Part shown: positions 1 through 5,340 of the stretch, piece after piece
Numbering within the stretch: the first letter of the stretch is position 1
How the letters are laid out: each line of letters opens with the position of its first letter
Assembly: GCA_015494185.1 (NCBI GenBank)
Contig: WGBT01000112.1
Location: 1 to 5,398 of the forward strand
Reading direction: 5' to 3'
DNA from: Hyphomicrobiales bacterium
GTDB lineage: Bacteria; Pseudomonadota; Alphaproteobacteria; Rhizobiales; S144-35
DNA length: 5,398 nucleotides
Made by a program: the position numbers and the translations under genes
The notes under the pieces: model-generated
What the model saw: only the letters and a program-made list of their open reading frames with translations
Told to the model about the DNA's origin: nothing
Database searches by the model: none

Positions 1-826
1 CTTGGTAAATCGGTACGGTGCCGATTGGCACCGGTGAATTGCGGATGATCCATTCCCGGGTGGTGTGGATATTGCGCCCGGTGGAGAGATCCATCACCGT
101 GTCAGCGCCCCAGCGGATGGCCCAGACCATCTTTTCAACTTCCTCCTCCACCGAAGAGGTGATGGCGGAATTGCCGATATTGGCATTGATTTTGACCAGA
201 AAATTCCGGCCGATGATCATCGGCTCGGTTTCAGGGTGGTTGATATTGGCGGGAATGATGGCACGCCCGGCCGCCACTTCGGCGCGGACGAATTCCGGGG
301 TGATCAGCGGTGGAATGGCGGCGCCAAAACTTTCCCCATCGGCGATTTTTTCGGCTGCCTTCTCAGCAGCAAGACGCCGGCCGAGATTTTCCCGCGTGGC
401 AACATAGATCATTTCTTCGGTAATGATGCCTGCACGTGCCAATTCCAGCTGGGTGAGCGGCGCCCCATCGACACCGCGCATGGGCTGATGGGTTATCGGG
501 AACGGCCGGGCCTTATGGCGGCTGCTGACATTGCCATCGTCTTCCGGCTTGACGGGACGGCCTTGATAGGTTTCCACAGCACGCTTTTCAATCCACTGTT
601 GCCGCAGCCGCGGCAGCCCTTTGTTGACATCGATCGTGACATCTGGGTCGGTATAAGGGCCTGAAGTATCATAAACCCGCAAGGCTGGCTCACCTTCACT
701 CAGCTGGATTTCCCGCACCGGCACCGTGAAACTTTGGCCTTCCGGGCGGATATGAAGCTTGCGTGAGGCTGGCAGCGGCCCGGTGGTCACTTCCGGTTGT
801 TTCAAATCCTTGTCATGAATGTTCAC
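1..826 (-). CDS. thiC: Phosphomethylpyrimidine synthase ThiC, N-terminal part (runs off left edge)
   Basis: ThiC is a cytosolic radical-SAM [4Fe-4S] enzyme that rearranges aminoimidazole ribotide (AIR) into hydroxymethylpyrimidine phosphate for thiamine synthesis. The 275 visible residues match the family throughout: an N-terminal ThiC-associated segment (about 20-100, with SGPYTDP at 55-61 and GLPRLRQQWIE at 70-80), then the start of the catalytic barrel with ITHQPMRGVDGAPLTQLELA (111-130), INANIGNS (213-220) and ADTVMDLSTG (241-250). Asn216, Met245 and Tyr274 line up, with a constant offset of 12, with the AIR-binding Asn228, Met257 and Tyr286 that I recall for Caulobacter ThiC. The C-terminal half, including the CxxCxxxxC cluster motif, is outside the window, so completeness cannot be judged. 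The start is GTG at 826-824: there is no in-frame ATG before it, an in-frame stop lies about 10 codons upstream, and GGGAG sits 7 nt ahead. A TPP riboswitch lies upstream on the same strand. Confidence 0.96.
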   Translation of the reverse strand, partial: MNIHDKDLKQPEVTTGPLPASRKLHIRPEGQSFTVPVREIQLSEGEPALRVYDTSGPYTDPDVTIDVNKGLPRLRQQWIEKRAVETYQGRPVKPEDDGNVSSRHKARPFPITHQPMRGVDGAPLTQLELARAGIITEEMIYVATRENLGRRLAAEKAAEKIADGESFGAAIPPLITPEFVRAEVAAGRAIIPANINHPETEPMIIGRNFLVKINANIGNSAITSSVEEEVEKMVWAIRWGADTVMDLSTGRNIHTTREWIIRNSPVPIGTVPIYQ

Positions 827-833
827 GTTCCAG

Positions 834-838
834 CTCCC
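834..838 (-). promoter_or_regulatory. Ribosome binding site supporting the GTG start of thiC
   Basis: On the minus strand GGGAG lies 7 nt before the GTG at 826-824. An ATG overlaps this region (ATGGGAGC), but its frame closes after four codons (ATG GGA GCT GGA ACG TGA), so GTG with this site is the better start. The site is also the natural target for translational control by the upstream riboswitch, since no terminator with a T-run is visible in the leader. Confidence 0.6.
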
Positions 839-860
839 ATTTTGTCGTTATACCAGCATG

Positions 861-968
861 TCAGCAGGGATTGGCAAATGTCATTGGCGAAGCCAGCGTC
901 AAATTCGCCGTTTGGCTGCAAAACAGCAGTTCCCGTTCATATTCAGACAGTTCAGATAGATCCGGCAT
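861..968 (-). CDS. Possible 35-residue leader ORF between riboswitch and thiC
   Basis: An ATG-to-TGA ORF of 35 codons lies in the thiC leader and ends 34 nt before the thiC GTG. The peptide starts MPDLSELSEYERELLF, ends in a cysteine and holds a second cysteine near its middle. It is acidic in its first half, and its codons resemble those of the real genes here. Against it, no Shine-Dalgarno sequence precedes the ATG and I recognise no family. The open frame extends upstream into the riboswitch itself, where coding is implausible. It could be a leader peptide, a relic of an older gene, or chance. It is listed because the leader would otherwise hold nearly 200 nt with no explanation. Confidence 0.2.
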   Translation of the reverse strand: MPDLSELSEYERELLFCSQTANLTLASPMTFANPC

Positions 969-1019
969 GTTGGCGGTGAGGATGAAGAGGCTTGATGGGG
1001 CATGTATGACAATATATAT

Positions 1020-1216
1020 GGCCCGTCCCTCCGCCAGCATGATCTGGATCAGGTTAAAAGGGTTCCACCCGATGGTCACAGATTGGCCGTTATGGTTAGG
1101 CGTTAATCTGTATTATCAGCCCCCAATCTGTGCCACCTTGGGTGATCTCAGCCGGTCATGATCGATGCAACGCTATCGATGCTATCGATTTGACGCACCG
1201 GCACCCCTCGGCCCTT
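1020..1216 (-). ncRNA. TPP (thiamine diphosphate) riboswitch, THI element, in the thiC leader
   Basis: The conserved TPP aptamer parts are present in order on the minus strand. They are GGGGTGCC at the 5' end (about 1201-1208), GGCTGAGA (1146-1153), and the P3/P4/P5 segment reading ACCCTTTTAACCTGATC then CAGATCATGCTGGCGGAGGGA (1026-1063). The helices can be drawn: P2 GCCGGT/ACCGGC (1197-1202 with 1151-1156), P3 CACCC/GGGTG (1140-1144 with 1066-1070), and a perfect 10-bp P3a CACAGATTGG/CCAATCTGTG (1123-1132 with 1077-1086). P1 is formed by GGCC-type complementarity at both ends. P2 carries a 40-nt insertion with three ATCGAT copies. Bound TPP is expected to lower thiC expression. No terminator hairpin with a U-run follows, so control of translation is more likely, but that is inference. 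Confidence 0.93.
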
Positions 1217-1225
1217 TCAGCGCTT

Positions 1226-1254
1226 AGCATGACCTGCAAATGTGATGAATGCAA
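1226..1254 (-). promoter_or_regulatory. Candidate sigma70-type promoter for the riboswitch-thiC transcript
   Basis: On the minus strand a -35-like TTGCAT (1254-1249) and a -10-like CATGCT (1231-1226) are separated by exactly 17 nt. Initiation about 7 nt further on, near 1219, would put the RNA 5' end immediately before the P1 helix of the riboswitch, which is the expected position. The -10 matches the consensus at only three of six positions, so the call rests mainly on placement. Confidence 0.4.
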
Positions 1255-1347
1255 GGTTTTTCAGAGCCTTTGGGCGGCTTTGAGGGAGAAGGATTAGATG
1301 TGATGGCTGTGGCTGCAGCGCAACAGTTGCGAAGGAACCAGGCCCAC

Positions 1348-1377
1348 CACCAGCTTGAGAGTATTTTAAAGCTGGTG
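1348..1377. promoter_or_regulatory. Perfect 9-bp inverted repeat next to a promoter (possible operator)
   Basis: CACCAGCTT (1348-1356) and AAGCTGGTG (1369-1377) are exact reverse complements separated by 12 nt, so the centres of the arms are 21 bp apart, close to two helical turns. That suits a dimeric regulator. The right arm overlaps the -35 position implied by the TATAAT boxes at 1387 and 1397. No T-run follows on either strand, so it is not an intrinsic terminator. The regulator is unknown. Confidence 0.35.
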
Positions 1378-1382
1378 AAACA

Positions 1383-1402
1383 TTCATATAATTTCATATA
1401 AT
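1383..1402 (+). promoter_or_regulatory. Tandem TTCATATAAT decamers: two perfect -10 boxes ahead of the exported-protein gene
   Basis: The decamer TTCATATAAT occurs twice with no gap (1383-1392 and 1393-1402), giving two consensus TATAAT boxes at 1387-1392 and 1397-1402. Neither has a good -35: TTTTAA at 1364-1369 stands 17 nt before the first, and GGTGAA at 1374-1379 stands 17 nt before the second. Transcription would start about 40-60 nt before the ATG at 1455. The weak -35 regions suggest dependence on an activator or a low basal level. Confidence 0.45.
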
Positions 1403-1444
1403 CGTTCAACACTTTTTGGGGCTGGCAAGATATGATGGGGCGGC

Positions 1445-1450
1445 AGGAGG
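1445..1450 (+). promoter_or_regulatory. Strong Shine-Dalgarno deciding the start at 1455
   Basis: AGGAGG lies 4 nt before ATG 1455. It favours this start over the in-frame ATG at 1416, which has no such site and would place a charged stretch before the signal peptide. An in-frame TTG directly before the ATG is too close to the site to be preferred. Confidence 0.7.
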
Positions 1451-1454
1451 CTTG

Positions 1455-2006
1455 ATGCGAACACGCACGATACTCATGGCGCTGGTATGCCTTGGTCTGA
1501 TGGTCGAGATCGGCTTGGCCCAAAAAGTGCGCCCGGCCCGCTGGGTGAAATATTACGACTCTCAATATGGGCTGTCCTTTCTTTATCCCGCCAGCATTTT
1601 TGAGCCGCTTGAACCGAGCGGTTTCGACATGCTTGACGCGGATGAGGGAGAAGGCCAAGGGGTGCAATTGATTTCACGCGATGGCGAGGCGCGGATTTGG
1701 GCCTGGGGCGCGTTGAATTCAAAAAATTTGTCTTTGAAAGAGTATAAACACCTTATTCGTGATAAAGCCAAACGGATCGGCACCGTGACCTATCAGCCCA
1801 ATGGCGACAATTGGTTCGCCCTTTCGGGCTACAAAGGCGATCTCATTTTCTACCGCAAGGTGATCATGTCTTGTCACGGCTATGTCATCAATAGCTTACA
1901 TATTGAATTCCCGAAAAATAGGCGTAGACTTTATGAACCCATCGTCGAGCATATGGAAAACTATTTTCGTACCGGGCGGGGCTATTACACACCTGTAGAC
2001 TGCTAG
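1455..2006 (+). CDS. Exported hypothetical protein (183 aa, signal peptide)
   Basis: I cannot assign a function. The protein opens with a typical Sec signal peptide: a basic start (MRTRTI), a hydrophobic core (about 5-21) and a likely cleavage near LAQ-K at 21-24. The mature part of about 160 residues is soluble, with no membrane segment. It opens with WVKYYDSQYGLSFLYPASIF (30-49), an aromatic pattern seen in exported proteins of the broad PsbP/DUF1795-like fold group. Later come YQPNGDNWFALSGYKGDLIFY (113-133) and a basic-aromatic tail with EFPKNRRRLYEPIVEHMENYF (151-171). That fold resemblance is a weak inference from the pattern alone. Two cysteines remain after cleavage (140 and the last residue, 183) and could form a disulphide. 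The protein probably acts in the periplasm. The gene is divergent from thiC, has its own promoter-like region with tandem TATAAT boxes, and is followed by 215 bp before the next gene, so it probably forms its own transcript. Confidence 0.85.
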   Translation: MRTRTILMALVCLGLMVEIGLAQKVRPARWVKYYDSQYGLSFLYPASIFEPLEPSGFDMLDADEGEGQGVQLISRDGEARIWAWGALNSKNLSLKEYKHLIRDKAKRIGTVTYQPNGDNWFALSGYKGDLIFYRKVIMSCHGYVINSLHIEFPKNRRRLYEPIVEHMENYFRTGRGYYTPVDC

Positions 2007-2221
2007 CTTTCCAAGTCTAAAGGGAAAATCCTTTTCCAAGTCTGAGGATCAAGCTGCCTCCTGTTCATGACGTCATGTCAATTTCAAGGCGTGAAAGAAA
2101 CAGCATTCGCACGCACTTGATCTACTTGATCTCATGATCGGGGATTGAAGGTCTGTTTGGTTGGCAGGATTTCAGAAAAGTTGCTTGTATTTGTGGTCGT
2201 CACAGCCATGGAATTGCCAAT
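2007..2221. other. Intergenic region with an 11-nt direct repeat and a 12-bp palindrome
   Basis: No gene is visible here. TTTCCAAGTCT occurs at 2008-2018 and again at 2033-2043, with a weak hairpin GGAAAA/TTTTCC (2023-2037) overlapping the second copy. CATGACGTCATG (2066-2077) is a perfect palindrome about 145 bp before the next start codon. Near 2117-2137 the motif CTTGATCT is repeated, followed by TCATGATCGG. No convincing -35/-10 pair was found for the downstream gene. Confidence 0.5.
2066..2077. promoter_or_regulatory. 12-bp perfect palindrome CATGACGTCATG, possible operator
   Basis: The sequence equals its own reverse complement over 12 bp and does not extend further. It lies between the exported-protein gene and the acetolactate synthase-type gene, a reasonable place for a regulator site. 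No bound protein can be named from sequence, and palindromes of this length also arise by chance. Confidence 0.2.
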
Positions 2222-3862
2222 ATGAAAGCATCGGATTTATTGGTACGCGCTCTCGAGCTGGAAGGTGTCGAATATGTTTTCGCACTGCCGGGAGAAGAAA
2301 ATCTCGACATTTTAGAGTCGCTGCGCCAATCCAAACAAATCAAGCTGATCGTGACCCGCCATGAACAGGGGGCGGGTTTTATGGCTGCTGTTTATGGGCG
2401 TCTGACCGGCAAACCCGGGGTGTGCATGGCCACCCTTGGCCCCGGTGCGACCAATCTCGTCACTCCAGCCGCCTATGCGTCGTTGGGGGCGTTTCCGATG
2501 CTGATGATCACCGGCCAAAAGCCCATCAAAAGTTCCAAACAAGGGCGTTTTCAAATCGTCGATGTGGTGCGCCTGTTTGAACCGATCACCAAACTGAGCC
2601 GCCAGATCGTACACGGGAATACGATCCCGGCAAATCTGCGGGAGGCGTTTCGGCTGGCCGAAGAAGAACGGCCCGGCCCGGTCTTGTTGGAGATTCCGGA
2701 AGATATTGCCGAGGAGGAAACCGACAGCCCCCTGATCGAGCCGCATCCGCGGCTTTATGCTTCTGCCGGCAGCGGTATTCTGGACAAGGCCGCCGCCATG
2801 GTGCGCGAGGCCAAATATCCTCTGGTATTGGTGGGGGCTGGAGCCAACCGCTCCCTTGTTCGCGAATCCTTGACTGAATTTATCGAGACCACGGGACTGC
2901 CCTTTTTCACCACCCAGATGGGCAAGGGCGTGGTCGATGGCCGATCAGATCACTATATCGGCACGGCCGCGCTTTCGGAAGGGGACTATGTTCATTGCGC
3001 CGTCGATCATGCCGATCTGATTATCAATATTGGCCATGACGTGATTGAAAAACCGCCCTTTTTGATGACACCTGGCGGCAAGAAGGTGATCCATGTCAAT
3101 TTCAAGGCGGCGCAGGTCGATCAGGTCTATTTTCCGCAACTGGAAGTCATTGGCTGTTTGAGCACGTCAATTCGCAATCTTGGGAAGCGGTTGGGGCGTG
3201 TCGATCATGATCTGAGCTATTTCTGGCGGGTTCGTGATGAAGTCAATAAACATATCACCGACAAGCAAGACGATCCGCGTTTTCCTCTGCTGCCGCAGCG
3301 CATCGTGGGGGATGTCCGCAAAGTGATGGGAGAGCGGGACATCATCGCGCTGGACAATGGGATGTTCAAGCTCTGGTTTGCGCGCAATTATCGCGCCTAT
3401 CATCCCAATACCATCCTGTTGGACAACGCCTTGGCCACCATGGGGGCGGGCCTGCCTTCAGCGATGATGGCGGCCATGCTTTATCCTGATCGCCGCGTGA
3501 TGGCGATTTGCGGCGATGGCGGGTTCATGATGAACAGTCAGGAGTTGGAAACCGCTGTCCGGCTTGGTCTCAATCTGGTTGTTCTGGTGCTCAAAGACGG
3601 CGCTTTTGGCATGATCCGCTGGAAGCAGGACAAGATGGGCTTTCCGGATTGGGGGTTGGAATTCGGCAATCCGGATTTCGTCCAATATGCGTGTAGTTAT
3701 GGGGCTGTCGGTCATCGCATCACCCGTACCGAAGATTTCATCCCGGTCATCGATCAGGCTTTTGCGGCCGGTGGCGTGCATCTCATTGATGTGCCTGTTG
3801 ATTATTCGGAAAATGAAAAAGTGTTGACCGAGGAATTGGCCGAACTGGTCTGCCAAATCTAA
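2222..3862 (+). CDS. Acetolactate synthase large subunit-type ThDP enzyme, stand-alone
   Basis: The 546-residue protein has the three ThDP-enzyme domains in order: pyrimidine-binding (about 1-165), central (about 185-320) and diphosphate-binding (about 370-525). Glu48 in VTRHEQGAGFMA is the expected catalytic glutamate that activates thiamine diphosphate. TLGPGATNL (71-79) and FPMLMITGQKPIKSSKQGRF (91-110) are acetolactate-synthase signatures. The diphosphate/Mg2+ motif starts at GDGGF (431-435) and ends in LKDGAFGM (457-464), where most family members have NN or ND. The likely reaction is condensation of two pyruvates to acetolactate, in the cytosol. The sequence resembles the AlsS-like and single-gene acetolactate synthases more than IlvB/IlvI, and no ilvN/ilvH or alsD gene is adjacent. 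The exact substrate is therefore uncertain, and another ThDP lyase role is possible. The ATG at 2222 starts at the family motif MKASDLLV but has only a weak GGAA 8 nt ahead. No symbol is given because biosynthetic and catabolic forms cannot be separated here. Confidence 0.93.
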   Translation: MKASDLLVRALELEGVEYVFALPGEENLDILESLRQSKQIKLIVTRHEQGAGFMAAVYGRLTGKPGVCMATLGPGATNLVTPAAYASLGAFPMLMITGQKPIKSSKQGRFQIVDVVRLFEPITKLSRQIVHGNTIPANLREAFRLAEEERPGPVLLEIPEDIAEEETDSPLIEPHPRLYASAGSGILDKAAAMVREAKYPLVLVGAGANRSLVRESLTEFIETTGLPFFTTQMGKGVVDGRSDHYIGTAALSEGDYVHCAVDHADLIINIGHDVIEKPPFLMTPGGKKVIHVNFKAAQVDQVYFPQLEVIGCLSTSIRNLGKRLGRVDHDLSYFWRVRDEVNKHITDKQDDPRFPLLPQRIVGDVRKVMGERDIIALDNGMFKLWFARNYRAYHPNTILLDNALATMGAGLPSAMMAAMLYPDRRVMAICGDGGFMMNSQELETAVRLGLNLVVLVLKDGAFGMIRWKQDKMGFPDWGLEFGNPDFVQYACSYGAVGHRITRTEDFIPVIDQAFAAGGVHLIDVPVDYSENEKVLTEELAELVCQI

Positions 3863-4078
3863 ACGGCCGTCAGGAGGGGCTGCTGCCAACAAGAACGATG
3901 ACCGATGGATGTCCGCAGCCAATGAGGCGGCAAAGCTCGTGCCATGGCAATCATCATTCCGTGTGCGGTTGTTTTTTGGGCTTCCCAAGCCCCCCAGCTT
4001 TGGCTAGTGTGAACAGGCAGAGTTGCCAGCAACCAACAGAATATTGCTGATTTAGAGTTGAAGGGGAGAGGAAGAGTT
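3863..4078. other. Intergenic region, no gene found
   Basis: This 216-bp gap holds one notable hairpin, GGGCTT-CCC-AAGCCC (3978-3992). A T-run lies before it instead of after it, so it does not qualify as a terminator on either strand. I found no convincing promoter for the downstream gene. The last 20 bases are purine-rich and provide its ribosome binding site. Confidence 0.5.
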
Positions 4079-4804
4079 ATGAGAAAAATAACAAGCGCGA
4101 TCACCGTTGCCGCCTTGGGGGCGCTGGTGTCATGGGGCAGTGCCGATGTGAGGGCCGAAGAAACCGCAGCCAAAGACAAGGCGAAGTCTTCCGAAACACA
4201 GGCAAAGGTGACGAATGCGTTCAAGGAGTATCAGAAAGTTCTCGAAAAACTCCGTAAGGAGATGAAAAACTTCACCCCGAATATGGTCCAGCCCGAGGTG
4301 TCGCCGGAAGCCAAGCAGAATATGATGCGCACCATGATGTCGATGTCACCGCTTGGCTTGCGGCAAATGATCGGCATGATGGCGCTCAAACGCAAGGTTG
4401 AAGAAGGGATCACTTTTGATGAAGTCATCGAATCCATGAAGACCCGCGCCAACCAGGTGAATATGAAACTCGTTGGGCACAATGTGCCTTATAAGCTGTT
4501 GCGCCAGATTTATGATCCGAAAAGCCCGCGGATGGAAATCCTGTCCTTTTGCGATATGATCACATTGCGCCAGATCGTGGATGTGGTGCCGGAATTCATC
4601 ATCTTTCTGCCCTGCCGGATTGCGGTTTTGGAAGATGCCAAAGGCGATATCTGGCTGATCACGCTGGATTGGGATGTCAACTGGCTTGGCAAGGATGAGG
4701 AAGGTAAAGTGCCATTTCTAACCGACACGCTGGCAGAGCGGGCTCGCAAGGTCAATAAAGCGATCAAGAGTATCATGGATGCAGGGGCGACCGGCGATCT
4801 GTAA
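4079..4804 (+). CDS. Exported DUF302-type protein (241 aa)
   Basis: The protein opens with a Sec signal peptide: MRKITSA, a hydrophobic core (about 5-20) and probable cleavage after VRA at 26. A lysine- and glutamate-rich helical stretch follows (about 27-63), then a methionine-rich segment (82-102, with MMRTMMSMSP and MIGMMALKRK). The C-terminal half carries the DUF302 pattern: ITFDEVIESMKTRANQVNMK (111-130), MEILSFCDMITLRQIV (152-167) and IIFLPCRIAVLEDAKGDIWL (174-193), including the typical PCR motif at 178-180. Cys158 and Cys179 are conserved-looking positions and could form a disulphide or bind a metal or haem. That is inference, as DUF302 has no settled general function. The ATG at 4079 is preceded by GGGGAGAGGAAG, and the in-frame TTG at 4058 is less likely because it would disturb the signal peptide. 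The protein probably acts in the periplasm. A strong terminator follows 65 bp after the stop. Confidence 0.88.
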   Translation: MRKITSAITVAALGALVSWGSADVRAEETAAKDKAKSSETQAKVTNAFKEYQKVLEKLRKEMKNFTPNMVQPEVSPEAKQNMMRTMMSMSPLGLRQMIGMMALKRKVEEGITFDEVIESMKTRANQVNMKLVGHNVPYKLLRQIYDPKSPRMEILSFCDMITLRQIVDVVPEFIIFLPCRIAVLEDAKGDIWLITLDWDVNWLGKDEEGKVPFLTDTLAERARKVNKAIKSIMDAGATGDL

Positions 4805-4868
4805 GCCTGGAAGGCAATTTTCCTGACGCCTCAAATTCTTCTTGGATCAAGGCGGGCCATCGATGATG

Positions 4869-4908
4869 ACTTGCCAGTCTAACCCAGCTGGTTGGGCTGG
4901 CAAGTTTT
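4869..4908 (+). terminator. Strong intrinsic terminator after the DUF302 gene
   Basis: Bases 4869-4884 pair with 4890-4905 to give a 16-bp stem (outer ACTTGCCAG with CTGGCAAGT, inner TCTAACC with GGTTGGG, two G-U pairs) and a 5-nt loop CAGCT at 4885-4889. TTTT follows at 4905-4908. The T-run is short but the stem is long and perfect apart from wobbles. No T-run follows on the minus strand, so it acts mainly in the plus direction. Confidence 0.75.
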
Positions 4909-5070
4909 AGTGAAAAAATCGATACCGCCCTGAAGGAAGCGCTGAATAACCAACCGATCTTGTTGCCGTCCCTTGGCCTCCCGCCCATTTTCCGCAGCGG
5001 CCATATATTAGGTAGGCAGCAGCGGGTTCAGGAATGTATTGTATTTAGGATGTTCCTTAACAGACCGCGT
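4909..5070. other. Intergenic region, no supported gene
   Basis: A plus-strand frame stays open from 4870 through this stretch but has no ATG and no ribosome binding site, and it runs through the terminator and into the noncoding repeats. A minus-strand frame at 4773-4988 likewise shows no family features. AGGAA and TTCCT flank an AT-rich segment near 5031-5058, a weak inverted repeat. I see nothing else. Confidence 0.5.
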
Positions 5071-5126
5071 CAGATCCGTCCTTGGATTCCATGGCAAGCG
5101 TTTTTGCATTTTCGACAGGTTTGTCA
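5071..5126 (+). repeat. Left arm of the inverted repeat
   Basis: This arm runs from CAGATCCGTCC through GATTCCATGG to the GCATTTTCGACAGG block. It pairs with 5341-5395. The inner 21 bases are almost perfectly complementary to the right arm, and the outer 24 have three differences. Confidence 0.75.
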
Positions 5127-5140
5127 CGGGCCGTCATTTT

Positions 5141-5198
5141 TAAGCCCCCGTCGTGCCGGTCGCCTGCGGGGTTCCCGCCACTCCACGCTCGCTTGTTT
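5141..5198 (+). repeat. Tandem unit 1 (58 bp)
   Basis: The unit begins TAAGCCCCCGTCGTGCCGG and ends CTCGCTTGTTT. Its centre forms a hairpin GCGGG-GTT-CCCGC (5166-5178). It differs from unit 2 at only three positions: two in the hairpin loop region and one in the tail (CACGCTC against CACGTTC). Confidence 0.9.
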
Positions 5199-5256
5199 TA
5201 AGCCCCCGTCGTGCCGGTCGCCTGCGGGGCGCCCGCCACTCCACGTTCGCTTGTTT
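5199..5256 (+). repeat. Tandem unit 2 (58 bp)
   Basis: This unit is nearly identical to unit 1. The central hairpin is GCGGG-GCG-CCCGC (5224-5236), so the changes relative to unit 1 fall in the loop and leave the stem intact. Confidence 0.9.
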
Positions 5257-5316
5257 TAAGCCCCCGTCGTGCCGAGAAGCCTCGGTGGCATCACCGCACT
5301 CCACGTTCGCTTGTTT
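5257..5316 (+). repeat. Tandem unit 3 (60 bp, divergent centre)
   Basis: The outer parts match units 1 and 2 (TAAGCCCCCGTCGTGCCG at the start, ACTCCACGTTCGCTTGTTT at the end). The centre is replaced by an unrelated sequence that still folds: CGGTG-GCAT-CACCG (5283-5296), or alternatively CCGAG-AAGC-CTCGG (5272-5285). The two hairpins share bases and exclude each other. Confidence 0.9.
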
Positions 5317-5340
5317 GCGGCTGCGAAGCGGTTTCACTCT

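Noticed and set aside
65..664. Plus-strand 199-codon ORF over the left end
   Set aside because: It is antisense to thiC, which matches its family along the whole stretch; the plus-strand peptide has no recognisable features.
1224..1667. Minus-strand 147-codon ORF
   Set aside because: It overlaps the promoter region and the signal-peptide end of the exported-protein gene on the other strand and shows no family features.
2023..2037. Hairpin GGAAAA-TCC-TTTTCC as a terminator of the exported-protein gene
   Set aside because: The stem is only 6 bp and AT-rich, and no T-run follows it.
3458..3988. Minus-strand 176-codon ORF antisense to the acetolactate synthase gene
   Set aside because: It is a shadow of a strongly conserved plus-strand gene and has no independent support.
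3978..3992. Hairpin GGGCTT-CCC-AAGCCC as a terminator of the acetolactate synthase gene
   Set aside because: The T-run precedes the stem on the plus strand and appears as an A-run after it on the minus strand, so it fits neither direction.
4870..5259. Open plus-strand frame after the terminator, containing a protein-like stretch near 4909-4960
   Set aside because: It has no ATG or ribosome binding site, starts inside the terminator stem and continues into noncoding tandem repeats. A gene relic cannot be excluded.
5141..5316. CRISPR array
   Set aside because: The units are directly contiguous, with near-identical sequence over most of 58 bp and no unique spacers of regular length.
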